From positions 2,692,728 through 2,756,727 of the forward strand of contig NZ_SJPG01000001.1 in NCBI RefSeq assembly GCF_007859715.1: a DNA stretch of 64,000 nucleotides, in the 5' to 3' direction. The notes below the pieces were generated by a model. That model made no database searches. It saw only the letters and a program-made list of their open reading frames with translations, and was not told where the DNA came from. Positions 1 to 9,165 of the stretch are shown here, piece after piece. The stretch comes from Rubinisphaera italica (GTDB lineage Bacteria > Planctomycetota > Planctomycetia > Planctomycetales > Planctomycetaceae). A program made the position numbers and the translations under genes. How positions within the stretch are numbered: the first letter of the stretch is position 1; the number at the start of each line of letters is the position of its first letter.

Positions 1-1090
1 GACGTTTGGATGTGTCTGAAATTTCTCCTGGTATGAGGGGTTCAATAATATCGTTGACAAGCAAATCAGCTGTCGCAGCCAGTAAGCTATCGATACTGGA
101 CGCTAATGAACAGAAAATGACGATGAATACCAGCAACGCACCCACAGAGCCTAGCAAAGTGGCTGCAACAAGTGGGCCTACGGTATCGGGTTGACTGATT
201 CCAATTCCCAATGCGGGAGCAGCTAACCCTAAAAAGCCTGCCACAATCGGAACCGGAAGCCACAGCAAACCACCTAAGGCATACGCTTTGGGGCCAACGC
301 CTTTTCGCATGGAAAACGCCCTGCTCCACCAGACGTTGCTATGAAAGATTTCACCGAACCCAAACAACATATTATTGAACAGTGACATCAATGCAGCCGG
401 AAAGAAGATCGAGAGCAGCATCGGCCGCTGAACCTCCAGTTTCGTATACACATCGCCAATATCAACCTGCATCAGAACTGCGATGGAAACAACGACAAGA
501 CCAATCAGGATAATCAGACTTTGGATAAAGTCGGTTCCAATGACCGCATACATCCCACCGAATAAGGTGTAGAGCACACAAACGGCTAGTACAACGGTCA
601 TGCCAATCGGATACGGAATTCCTGAGAGGACATTCAATAATTTGCCGCCTGCCATCGACATGGAAATCAACCAGGTAATTGCATAAAATAGAGAGATCAA
701 CAAAAATGGTACGGTTGCAATTTGACCATATCGTTTCCGCACAAACTCGACGGCAGTATATCCCTCGGGCATCAATTGGCGAATTCGACCGCTCATCGGA
801 GCGAATGCAAACAGTCCAAAACTTGCTGTCGAATAGGCAAGCGCTCCCCAAATCCCCAGTTGTAGAGCAAACTGCGGGGCAAGCATGGTTGTGTTGGAAG
901 TGATCCAGGTTGCAACAGCCGTGGCCGTCCCTAATGCCAGTCCGACATTGCGGCCAGCCACTGCGAAACCATCGTAGGATTTCGCACGTTTTCCCCACCA
1001 GATTCCCAGTGAGACCCACAGAACACCAAACAGCCCGAGCATCACATACCCAGCCTGCGGACTTAAAATGGTTCCGACAGCCAGGATCAT
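1..1090 (-). CDS. Sodium:solute symporter family protein (partial, runs off window)
   Basis: I translated the minus strand by hand. An open frame of about 363 codons runs from ATG at 1090 to the window edge without a stop. It encodes a polytopic membrane protein with motifs of the SSS family, such as VATWITSNTTMLAPQFALQL near residues 60-80, GRIRQLMPEGYTAVEFVRKR near 105-125 and SLASSIDSLLAATADL near the truncated end. The N-terminal part is closest in my memory to DUR3/urea-type symporters, but the substrate is not resolved. Such proteins use a sodium or proton gradient to import small solutes across the inner membrane. The start codon overlaps the stop of the upstream gene as ATGA, so the two are translationally coupled. 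The C-terminus lies outside the window. Confidence 0.88.
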   Translation of the reverse strand, partial: MILAVGTILSPQAGYVMLGLFGVLWVSLGIWWGKRAKSYDGFAVAGRNVGLALGTATAVATWITSNTTMLAPQFALQLGIWGALAYSTASFGLFAFAPMSGRIRQLMPEGYTAVEFVRKRYGQIATVPFLLISLFYAITWLISMSMAGGKLLNVLSGIPYPIGMTVVLAVCVLYTLFGGMYAVIGTDFIQSLIILIGLVVVSIAVLMQVDIGDVYTKLEVQRPMLLSIFFPAALMSLFNNMLFGFGEIFHSNVWWSRAFSMRKGVGPKAYALGGLLWLPVPIVAGFLGLAAPALGIGISQPDTVGPLVAATLLGSVGALLVFIVIFCSLASSIDSLLAATADLLVNDIIEPLIPGEISDTSKR

Positions 1091-1662
1091 TCCGCTATTT
1101 CCTTCTGAACAAAAACTGATTCAGGTTGAGTTTCTCGGGTAGCCATCGCTCCTTGAATAATGACAAAGATGATTGCCAGAAAGACAATCAAACCAACCGA
1201 AAACAGACTCAGAGCCTGCCACAATGGCCAGTGATCTACCGTGATTAATGCGGGCTCATTCGATTGAGCGATCAGTTTTCCCTGAGCGTTAAGGGCTTTG
1301 ACCTGATACGAATACTCGCCGTTAGCTAGCCCCGAAATCATGGCCTGAGGAAAGGCACCGCGAAATACGACAAGGCCATCATTCTCGACAACCTGATACT
1401 CTGCTGCCCCTTCGACTGCGTTCCAGCGAAGATCGATATAACCTTCACGAACGTCGGCAAACTTTTTCTGAGCAAATTCGATAGGAGGTGAGACTGCGAG
1501 TGCTGCTTCAGGGGTTGATGTTGAGGGGGGCTCTGAGTTTTCAGAGGACGGATTTTGCCCGAATCCAGACGAAGCCTGAAAGATAAACAGCAGGAGTAAA
1601 ACAGATACAAAAGAGACTGTTCCACAACTGGAATCCGCGTTGCCGGACCGGCAAAATAACAC
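1087..1662 (-). CDS. Exported single-pass membrane protein with fibronectin-III-like domain
   Basis: 191 aa with a GTG start. Residues 1-36 look like a signal peptide (hydrophobic VSFVSVLLLLFIF, then a Gly/Gln-containing end). A proline/serine-rich linker follows. Residues about 70-145 resemble a fibronectin type III sandwich (YIDLRWNAVEGAAEYQVV, then YSYQVKALNAQGK), and one hydrophobic helix (LFSVGLIVFLAIIFVIIQG) sits near the end with a short cytoplasmic tail. The gene overlaps the symporter gene by 4 bases (ATGA), so the two are probably one transcription unit. I infer an accessory extracytoplasmic partner of the transporter. The fold is inferred from pattern only, and no specific function is known. 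Confidence 0.7.
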   Translation of the reverse strand: MLFCRSGNADSSCGTVSFVSVLLLLFIFQASSGFGQNPSSENSEPPSTSTPEAALAVSPPIEFAQKKFADVREGYIDLRWNAVEGAAEYQVVENDGLVVFRGAFPQAMISGLANGEYSYQVKALNAQGKLIAQSNEPALITVDHWPLWQALSLFSVGLIVFLAIIFVIIQGAMATRETQPESVFVQKEIAE

Positions 1663-1874
1663 AACAACTCCTGTGCTCTTCCTAATTGCAAACGAGTGGC
1701 ATGAGCATTTGCCAACGCTGTTATAATTTAGTCAATGCTCCAGAATAGTCGATTTACTCTTTTAAGCAAACCCTATCCTTGATTAAGACCGAGAATTCGC
1801 TTGCTTGCCAGACGTCATCTGCCAAAATGCTAGATGTCATGGTGAAGTTATTTATGAAAGAGAAACACAGAGAC

Positions 1875-2324
1875 ATGGAATTCAAGCACGAATTTGAAAT
1901 CTGTATGAGGCTGCTCGCAGCTGTCATTGCAGGTGGAGTGGTTGGTTGGGAACGAGGGACACACGAAAAGTCTGCGGGTCTGCGAACTCACATGCTCGTC
2001 GCATTGGGTTCTGCTGCCTTCACTTTAATTTCCATCCATACTCCCCAGACATTTGAAGGATTTGATTGGTTTAAAATCGATCCGACGCGAGTAATTCAGG
2101 GGATCATTGGCGGAGTTGGATTTCTGGGAGCCGGTGCCATTTTTCGCAGAAAGTCCTCCGTTCACGGTTTAACAACGGCCTCCGGAATCTGGGTCATCGC
2201 TGCGGTCGGTATTGCCTGCGGTTTTGGTTACTATGCCATTGCATTGCCAGTCGTTGTGCTGACGGTCATTGTGAATGGGGTGTTGGTGTTTATTGATCCG
2301 AAGAAGAAAGAGGATCAAGATTGA
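1875..2324 (+). CDS. MgtC/SapB family membrane protein
   Basis: 149 aa from the ATG at 1875. The frame is open further upstream (TTG at 1779, ATGs at 1827, 1839 and 1854), but family members begin just before the first membrane helix, as MEFKHEFEICMRLLAAVIAG does, and an AGAG-type purine stretch lies upstream. Family hallmarks visible are GGVVGWERGTHEKSAGLRTH near residues 20-40 and GGVGFLGAGAIFRR near 85-100, with four to five hydrophobic helices. MgtC proteins are inner-membrane proteins linked to growth at low magnesium and to ATP-synthase inhibition in pathogens. In free-living bacteria the role is unclear. It is convergent with the next gene, with 5 bases between the stops. Confidence 0.85.
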   Translation: MEFKHEFEICMRLLAAVIAGGVVGWERGTHEKSAGLRTHMLVALGSAAFTLISIHTPQTFEGFDWFKIDPTRVIQGIIGGVGFLGAGAIFRRKSSVHGLTTASGIWVIAAVGIACGFGYYAIALPVVVLTVIVNGVLVFIDPKKKEDQD

Positions 2325-2329
2325 TCGTT

Positions 2330-4165
2330 TTACTGTTCGATCACTTTTGGCTCCTGCCTGCGAAACAAATATGAGAACTCAATCAAAACTCGCTCTACCG
2401 GGCTCATCTCGGCTCGGTCTTCGAGAACTTCACGAGCCATTTCCGGATCATCCGTGATGATGTTGTCGACTCCGCGGCCGATCATTGTCGACATGGTGAC
2501 AGGATCGTTGACCGTCCAGGCATAAACTGCTTTGCCTTTGCGATGAGCGGTATGAATGAAGTCTCGTTTGGCCAGTTTTGTGCTAACGGCTAAAAAATCC
2601 ACATCGGAGCGTGTCAAGTCTCCAGCTGCAACTGCTGTCAATAATCCGACCGTCCAGTCGGGACGCAGCTTCTGGATTTTTCTGATCCCATTCATTTTCA
2701 ACGACATGATGACGATGTGATTTTCCATGCCATTGGATTCAACAAGCTCGACAACTTTTTGTTCGAGATTTTGTGTATGTCCATAATATTTGAGTTCAAT
2801 ATTGAGGCGAGCTTTACCTTTGCAGAGTTTCAAAACCTCATCCAGTGTAGGAACGCGTTCGCTGGCATAGTCGGCACTGAAGTAACTGCCAATATCGATG
2901 GCCTGTAACTCAGCCGCAGTTCCCTGCCAGATTTTAAGCGGCGAACCAGCCACTTTCATCAAGTCGTTATCGTGGGCGACCAGTACGACCCCATCTTTAG
3001 ATTCCTGCACATCAATCTCAATCCAGTCGGCACCATCGGCAATCCCCTGACGAATGGCGGCCAGTGTATTCTCGGGAGCCTTGAATGCTCCGCCACGATG
3101 AGCAGTGATTTCGACATCGTCTTCTAACCGAACCGTGTGAATCGCAGTAATACCTATTGTCGTTGCAAGCAATGAGGCAATCACGAACGCAGCTGCTAAT
3201 CGCCTTCGAGTCCAACGAATCTCCCAGGAAAATTGATGGCCTGAATCTTCGGGAAGCGTAAAGGCTTCAGAACGTCCGTAGGAATCGTAGAGGTAGCTTA
3301 ATAAAACCGCGAAGGAAATATTTGCTAAAAGATTCGTGATGAAATTTACGAGAGTCCAGATTGAGAGAACGAAACCTAAAGTGATCGCTAACCACCAGAT
3401 AGAATCGACGTATTCTGGGACGATTAATGAACCCAGCGTTACCGTCACCGCTGTGAGAATTGCCGAGATTAGAAAATTGCCAACGGCCCAGAGAACAATC
3501 CCTCTGGCGATCTTCCCTTTGTGGCCATGTGTTCTCTGCTGACTGATTCGCAAACAATCTGCAGCAGCCACATGTTCAAATAAGTGCAGTGGAAAAGCAA
3601 AACTCCAATTCACCAGACTTCGTAACACAAGCAAAAGCATGATCAACAACACAGGACCAATACTGAAGACTGCGTACCAAAATGGAAGTGGTTTTTTGGT
3701 CAGATAGTAATTGATGTCGTGATCGGTCAGGAAATACCAGAACAGAAATCCTCCACTTGCCAGAAACGGAAGTACGATCCCGAGGAGACGAATAAGCATA
3801 AGAGCTGTAATCCGGTAGATGCCAGTTGCATGATGCAGGACACTCCTCAAACTTTCCCAAACATTCAATTGAAGACCATGAAATGCACACAGGCAAAGAG
3901 TCATCAGGACCGCTTGTTCCAGTGCCAGTGTGCAGACAAAAGCACTTCCGACAATAATAAGGGCCAGCCAGCCGAGCGGGTGTATCAGGAATATCGCAAT
4001 GTCAGTGTCAGCAAGTACTGTCCTTCCAGACAACTCCACAAAAAAACGAAACATAAGGCTGATTACGGGCGTGAGAACGAGAAACAGAATGAGTTTGAAA
4101 GCGATATCGGCCGCAATCAGTTTTCGCCAGGAGAATTTCAGTTGATGCAGTTTTTGAAATTTCAT
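2330..4165 (-). CDS. Glycerophosphodiester phosphodiesterase with N-terminal membrane domain
   Basis: 611 aa. Residues 1-340 are a multi-helix membrane domain of the type found fused to glycerophosphodiesterases. Residues about 350-600 are a GDPD TIM barrel with ITAHRGGAFKAPENTLAAI (first catalytic His and Arg), WIEIDVQESKDGVVLVAHD (metal-binding Glu/Asp and second catalytic His) and LNIELK. The enzyme hydrolyses glycerophosphodiesters to glycerol-3-phosphate and an alcohol. The membrane part would place it next to phospholipid degradation products. All main catalytic residues appear intact. It stands alone on this strand. Confidence 0.92.
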   Translation of the reverse strand: MKFQKLHQLKFSWRKLIAADIAFKLILFLVLTPVISLMFRFFVELSGRTVLADTDIAIFLIHPLGWLALIIVGSAFVCTLALEQAVLMTLCLCAFHGLQLNVWESLRSVLHHATGIYRITALMLIRLLGIVLPFLASGGFLFWYFLTDHDINYYLTKKPLPFWYAVFSIGPVLLIMLLLVLRSLVNWSFAFPLHLFEHVAAADCLRISQQRTHGHKGKIARGIVLWAVGNFLISAILTAVTVTLGSLIVPEYVDSIWWLAITLGFVLSIWTLVNFITNLLANISFAVLLSYLYDSYGRSEAFTLPEDSGHQFSWEIRWTRRRLAAAFVIASLLATTIGITAIHTVRLEDDVEITAHRGGAFKAPENTLAAIRQGIADGADWIEIDVQESKDGVVLVAHDNDLMKVAGSPLKIWQGTAAELQAIDIGSYFSADYASERVPTLDEVLKLCKGKARLNIELKYYGHTQNLEQKVVELVESNGMENHIVIMSLKMNGIRKIQKLRPDWTVGLLTAVAAGDLTRSDVDFLAVSTKLAKRDFIHTAHRKGKAVYAWTVNDPVTMSTMIGRGVDNIITDDPEMAREVLEDRAEMSPVERVLIEFSYLFRRQEPKVIEQ

Positions 4166-4427
4166 TTGCCATAAGTTCAGCGAGAGTGGCTTGGGGATGG
4201 ACGCGTGTCTTACAGCGTGGTGACATTTAAGATTAAAATCAATTCACCAGATCGGGAACGTAAATTGCTTCTACAAGATTTATAGAAAATTCCAAAATTA
4301 CGAATCTCATTTCCGCAACGAAACATTACGGGAGTGGTTAATAGAATAAGGCTGCTGTAATTTGAAAGAATAACCACCTCTGACATATCACTGAGCGATC
4401 ATAAAATTCAAACATTGGAGAAAGATA

Positions 4428-5606
4428 ATGAAATTGCTGTCCTTACTGACTGCAGGATTCTTGTTAATGAGTTCAGAAATGACATTCGGTCAACCAAAAG
4501 GAAACTCTCAACCCGGCAATCCCCCCGACCGTGCACGAATGATGCAGAATCTAAAAGCTCATCCGAACCTGGAATATGTTTCCGGAGGGCATGAACGACA
4601 TAAACTCGATTTGTTTCTTCCGAAGGAAGAGAGTGAGCCCTTGCCCTTAATCATCTGGATTCATGGTGGTGCCTGGCAGAACGGGAGTAAAGAGGGTTGT
4701 CCACCACTTCGAAAAGGATATACCGATCATGGATATGCTGTCGCCAGTATCAATTATCGCTTGTCGGGGCATGCTACCTTCCCAGCACAAATTGAAGATT
4801 GTAAAGCAGCAATTCGATGGCTGCGGGGGCACGCTCAAGAATACAATCTCGATCCAGATCGGTTTGGCGTCTGGGGTAGCTCAGCGGGGGGACATTTAGT
4901 GGCTCTGGTCGGCACTTCTGGAGGTGTCACTGAGTATGATGTCGGGGACTACATGGAACAGTCGAGCAGCGTTCAAGCCGTTTGTGATTTTTATGGACCG
5001 ACAGATCTGATCGCCTTTGTGCAAACACCCGGATACACGAATCATTCCAATATTCATTCTCCTGAATCCAAACTGATCGGCGGCCTTGTACTGGAAAATG
5101 AAGAGCAGGCAACACGCGCCAATCCCATCGAATATGTCAGCGAAGATGATCCTCCATTTTTAATTGTACATGGCGACAAGGATCCCGTCGTGCCGATTAA
5201 TCAGAGTGAATTACTTTTCAAGGCGATGAAGTCCCAAAAATTGAGTGTGCATTTTCATACGATTCATGGAGCCGGACATGGTCGCCCGGGATTTGATGCC
5301 CCCGAGTTGAACGAAATGGTTCTCAAATTCTTTGATTCTACCCTGAAGGGGAATTCAGGCGAAAAGGAACCGGCTCAAGCGATTACTTCCGAGAGTACAG
5401 CCCAGGCGGAATCCAGGCCGGATCCCAATGAACGCTTTCGGCCTTCGTTTGAGAAGATTTTGATTCGAGCAGACAAAGATAACGATGGCAAAATTTCGGC
5501 TCAAGAATTTAAAGCATCGCCGGATTTGTTTAAACGTCTGGATCGGAATCAGGATGGATATATCACTCAAGAAGAGCACAATCAATTATTTGGGATTAAG
5601 GACTGA
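4428..5606 (+). CDS. Exported alpha/beta-hydrolase (BD-FAE-like esterase) with C-terminal EF-hand pair
   Basis: 392 aa with a signal peptide (residues 1-22, ending at FGQ). The hydrolase part has the oxyanion motif HGGAW at about 79-83, the nucleophile elbow GSSAGG with catalytic Ser at about 152, an Asp in HGDKDPVVP at about 250 and His in GAGHG at about 283. This is the layout of carboxylesterases of the BD-FAE/acetyl-xylan type. After a low-complexity linker, residues about 345-390 carry two calcium-binding loops, DKDNDGKISAQEF and DRNQDGYITQEE. Fusion of EF-hands to exported hydrolases is common in planctomycetes. The enzyme probably removes acyl groups from polysaccharides outside the cytoplasm; the substrate is unknown. 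Confidence 0.88.
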   Translation: MKLLSLLTAGFLLMSSEMTFGQPKGNSQPGNPPDRARMMQNLKAHPNLEYVSGGHERHKLDLFLPKEESEPLPLIIWIHGGAWQNGSKEGCPPLRKGYTDHGYAVASINYRLSGHATFPAQIEDCKAAIRWLRGHAQEYNLDPDRFGVWGSSAGGHLVALVGTSGGVTEYDVGDYMEQSSSVQAVCDFYGPTDLIAFVQTPGYTNHSNIHSPESKLIGGLVLENEEQATRANPIEYVSEDDPPFLIVHGDKDPVVPINQSELLFKAMKSQKLSVHFHTIHGAGHGRPGFDAPELNEMVLKFFDSTLKGNSGEKEPAQAITSESTAQAESRPDPNERFRPSFEKILIRADKDNDGKISAQEFKASPDLFKRLDRNQDGYITQEEHNQLFGIKD

Positions 5607-5663
5607 CGGCTAGCCGTTTCCAGGAATGCTTCTAAAACAGCGTTCTGAGTCAAATTCAAATAA

Positions 5664-5696
5664 GGCAACTGGTCAACCTCATCCAGTTGCCTTTTT
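5664..5696 (+). terminator. Rho-independent terminator of the esterase gene
   Basis: A perfect 9-bp inverted repeat, GGCAACTGG (5664-5672) and CCAGTTGCC (5683-5691), is separated by a 10-base loop and followed by TTTTT. It lies about 60 bases past the esterase stop codon. Confidence 0.85.
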
Positions 5697-5917
5697 GATT
5701 TTAAGCCATGTCTTCGTGCATCATCGTTATCCCAGGACTCAAAATTCGATTTCGAATGCTAATGTTTCGTTGACTTGGTTGGGATGTTGAAAGCTTGTTG
5801 GCTTGACACCGCTATCCAAACAATGCGAGCATTCAAAAGTCGCATTCATAAGCATTGATTTGTTGAGCATGAACAAATTCAATTAATTTAATATCCCTGC
5901 CTACTTCATACGGAATA
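5697..5917. other. Intergenic region, probable promoter of the dehydrogenase gene
   Basis: With the terminator, the gap between the esterase and the next gene is about 310 bases. I see AT-rich sequence just before the next start and no gene, RNA or repeat. Confidence 0.4.
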
Positions 5918-8900
5918 ATGATGTTGAAAATTAACTTCCTTTTTGCGGTCAATCGTCGGGTCTCGTTATGGACATTGGGATTGTTATGTATTGCCCTGAC
6001 TAGTCAGGTTCAAGCCGACGGGGGCTATGAGCAACTCCCGGAAATATCTGCTTCGACAACTTTGGAAGAATTGGACAGCGGTGATAAGGCTCCTGTTAAA
6101 GAGATTGATTTCGCCGCTGGAATTCAACCCGAGTGGATCTGGGGGCCAAAAGATAAGCAAAACTATTCGCTTGAGTATAGTCTGACATTGAATCAAGATC
6201 CCAAGCAGGCTTTAGCCGCTCGCGTGATGGCTTCTTGTGATAATGAAATGGAATTAAAAATCAACGGACAGATGGTATTTTCCAGTACGGAATGGCAATC
6301 TCCAGAACGAAAAGATGTCAAAAGCTATCTGAAAAAAGGGGAGAATAAATTACAGGCTCGCGTGAAAAATCATGGGGGAGTCGCAGCCTTCCTGTTCAAA
6401 CTTGTTCTCATTGATGGTAAAGGAGAAACTCAGGAAGTTGTTTCCAACGATCAATGGAAAGTCCTCTCTTCCGAGGGAACTTCTCTTTCCGACAAGCCAA
6501 CGATTAAAGGAAAACTTGGAGATGGCCCCTGGGGAAATATCTTCAGTCAGACGATTGACGACTCCTTTGTACCCAGAGATACATTTCTGCTTCAGCCAGG
6601 CTATCAGGTGGAGAAGTTATTCACTGTTCCTAAAGAAGAACTCGGCTCCTGGGTTTCAATCGCCTTCGATCCCCAGGGCCGATTGCTCGCCAGTGATCAA
6701 GGGGATAAGGGAATTTGTCGTATTACCCCTGCTCCCCTCGGTAGCGATGTGCCAACTCGAGTGGAGCGATTGAACCTTCCAATCAGTTCTGCGCAAGGAA
6801 TGCTCTGTGCGTTTGATGCACTGTACCTATCAATTAATGGCGGCCCAGGATCGGGCCTGTATCGGGCGAGAGATACAACAGGTGATGATCAGTATGATGA
6901 ATTAACCAAACTGAAAGATTTCCGTGGAGGTGGCGAACATGGTCCCCATGCACTTCGCCTGAGTCCCGATGGGAAATCGATTTTTGTGATCTGCGGTAAT
7001 CATACTGATCCCCCTTTCTCTGTCGAACAGATTTCGGAAGAAGAATATTCCAGCCGAGTCCCCATCAACTGGAGTGAAGACTTGTTATTGCCTCGTCAAT
7101 GGGATGCCAATGGGCATGCCCGCGGCAAACTGGCTCCCGGCGGCTGGATTGCCAAAACCGATCCCGAAGGCAAAACCTGGGAAATCTACAGCAGTGGATA
7201 TCGCAATCCGTACGATATGGATTTCAATATGGATGGAGAATTGTTTGCCTACGATGCGGATATGGAATGGGATTTAGGTTCGCCCTGGTATCGTCCGACG
7301 CGTGTCTCCCATGCGACGAGCGGTAGTGAATTTGGATGGCGTAGCGGAACGGGAAAATGGCCTGCCTATTATCCAGATAGCTTACCTGCACTTGTTAACA
7401 TCGGTCCGGGTTCTCCCGTAGGTGTTTGTTTTGGCACGGGAACTAATTTCCCAGAACGTGATCAGAATGCATTGTTCATTTGCGACTGGACATTCGGAAC
7501 AATGTACGCTATTCACATGCAACCACACGGTGCAAGCTACACCGCGACGAAAGAAGAGTTTCTCTCGCGTTCTCCACTCCCGTTGACCGACAATGCAGTC
7601 GGTCCGGATGGAGCGATGTATTTCACGGTAGGTGGACGTGGAACACAATCAGAATTGTATCGCGTGCGATACATTGGGAAAGAAAATGAGCATCGCGGAA
7701 TTGCAAAGGAATCCCAGGCCGATCAGAAATTAAAATCGATTCGCCATCATCTCGAAACATTCCACGCTTCTGAAAGTGAGATGTCGGAGTCCGAGATTAT
7801 GAATGCTGTTAATTATTTACAACACGAAGATCGTTTCCTCCGCTATGCGGCTCGAATTGCCCTGGAACATCAACCCGTAGAGAAATGGTCTCAAGCAGTA
7901 CTCGATGGGGACTTAAAATCGACCGGCATCATCAACGGAGTTGTTGGATTGGCTCGTCAGGGGGATGCCAGGATACAAACTCAATTGATCGAAGCTCTCG
8001 ATTCGCTGTACTTTGGAGAATTGTCGACAACTGATCAACTGGAGTTGTTACGTGCCTGGCAGCTAGTCTTCACCAGGTTAGGACCTCCTTCTGAAGAGTG
8101 GGGACAGAAACTGGCCGCTAAATATGATCCTTATTTTCCAGTGAATCGAACTCAGACTTCAAATGATGAGAGTCCCAAAGATCCCTGGGACATTACAGCC
8201 GTCGATGCGTTGAACCGTGAATTAGCGACATTGCTGGTCTACTGGAACTCGTCGAATATCGCTGCAAAGATCGTGAAGGAACTTCAGAAAGAGAGTTCGG
8301 AATTGAGCGATCAGGATCAATTGAATCAACTGATTGCCCGCAATAAAGGTTACGGTCGAGCGGTCGAAAGCATGCTGGAACGACAACCAGATCTCCAGCA
8401 GATTCACTATGCGTTCGTATTACGAAATCTTAAGCAGGGCTGGACGCTAGAGGAACGTAAGAATTATTTCTCCTGGTTCGAAAAAGCATCGAAGTGGAGC
8501 GGTGGTAACAGCTTTCAAAAGTTTCTGCAGAATATTGAAACCGAAGCCTTTGAGAATGCGAGTGAAAAAGAACGACTAGCGATCGAAGCCTCCGGTGCCA
8601 GAAAACCTTATCAGGTGCCAGAGTTACCCAAACCGGTTGGCCCGGGAAAAGATCGATCAACCAGTGATATCTTGGAATTGGCCGAAACTGGTTTGAAGAG
8701 TAAACGTGATTTTGAAAACGGTAAAAAAATGTTCGCTGCGACCCGCTGTATTGTCTGCCATCGATTCGATGGAGATGGTGGTGCGACGGGCCCTGATTTG
8801 ACTCAACTGGCAGGCCGCTTCAATTTGAAAGATTTAACGGAAGCGATAGTCGAGCCGAGCAAAGTCATTTCCGATCAATACCGTGCGATGCAGGTCGTGA

Positions 8901-9154
8901 CTATTGATGGAAAAGTTTATACGGGACGTGTTCTGAGTGAATCTCAGGATCAGTTCACATTACTATTAGATCCTGAAGATGCGACTAAATTTATCGACAT
9001 TGCTCGCGATGATGTCGATGCAATGATCGCTGCAAAAACGTCGTTGATGCCGAATGATTTATTGAAATCACTCAATGACGAGGAAGTGCTTGATTTACTG
9101 GCCTATCTGCTCTCGCGAGGAAACCCGAACGATCCAATCTTTCGAGGACGGTGA
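5918..9154 (+). CDS. PVC-type membrane-bound dehydrogenase / heme-binding (cytochrome c) protein
   Basis: 1078 aa. A signal peptide covers about residues 1-34. Residues 60-215 look like a carbohydrate-binding-type beta sandwich. From about residue 228 a beta-propeller of the planctomycete 'membrane-bound dehydrogenase' type begins (SWVSIAFDPQGRLLASDQGD; then YRNPYDMDFNMDGELFAYD). A helical repeat region follows. The C-terminal 150 residues are the Pirellula/Verrucomicrobium-type heme domain, with CIVCH at about 944-948 and a likely distal Met in TSLMPNDLL near 1050. These proteins are periplasmic and are thought to oxidise sugars or related substrates and pass electrons to the c-type heme. 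Two ATGs stand in tandem at 5918 and 5921. It is a lone gene with no operon partner, and the substrate is unknown. Confidence 0.9.
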   Translation: MMLKINFLFAVNRRVSLWTLGLLCIALTSQVQADGGYEQLPEISASTTLEELDSGDKAPVKEIDFAAGIQPEWIWGPKDKQNYSLEYSLTLNQDPKQALAARVMASCDNEMELKINGQMVFSSTEWQSPERKDVKSYLKKGENKLQARVKNHGGVAAFLFKLVLIDGKGETQEVVSNDQWKVLSSEGTSLSDKPTIKGKLGDGPWGNIFSQTIDDSFVPRDTFLLQPGYQVEKLFTVPKEELGSWVSIAFDPQGRLLASDQGDKGICRITPAPLGSDVPTRVERLNLPISSAQGMLCAFDALYLSINGGPGSGLYRARDTTGDDQYDELTKLKDFRGGGEHGPHALRLSPDGKSIFVICGNHTDPPFSVEQISEEEYSSRVPINWSEDLLLPRQWDANGHARGKLAPGGWIAKTDPEGKTWEIYSSGYRNPYDMDFNMDGELFAYDADMEWDLGSPWYRPTRVSHATSGSEFGWRSGTGKWPAYYPDSLPALVNIGPGSPVGVCFGTGTNFPERDQNALFICDWTFGTMYAIHMQPHGASYTATKEEFLSRSPLPLTDNAVGPDGAMYFTVGGRGTQSELYRVRYIGKENEHRGIAKESQADQKLKSIRHHLETFHASESEMSESEIMNAVNYLQHEDRFLRYAARIALEHQPVEKWSQAVLDGDLKSTGIINGVVGLARQGDARIQTQLIEALDSLYFGELSTTDQLELLRAWQLVFTRLGPPSEEWGQKLAAKYDPYFPVNRTQTSNDESPKDPWDITAVDALNRELATLLVYWNSSNIAAKIVKELQKESSELSDQDQLNQLIARNKGYGRAVESMLERQPDLQQIHYAFVLRNLKQGWTLEERKNYFSWFEKASKWSGGNSFQKFLQNIETEAFENASEKERLAIEASGARKPYQVPELPKPVGPGKDRSTSDILELAETGLKSKRDFENGKKMFAATRCIVCHRFDGDGGATGPDLTQLAGRFNLKDLTEAIVEPSKVISDQYRAMQVVTIDGKVYTGRVLSESQDQFTLLLDPEDATKFIDIARDDVDAMIAAKTSLMPNDLLKSLNDEEVLDLLAYLLSRGNPNDPIFRGR

Positions 9155-9165
9155 TCATTAGGAGT

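Noticed and set aside
462..1019. A 185-codon minus-strand frame
   Set aside because: It is a shadow of the symporter gene in another frame; the symporter frame gives clear family motifs.
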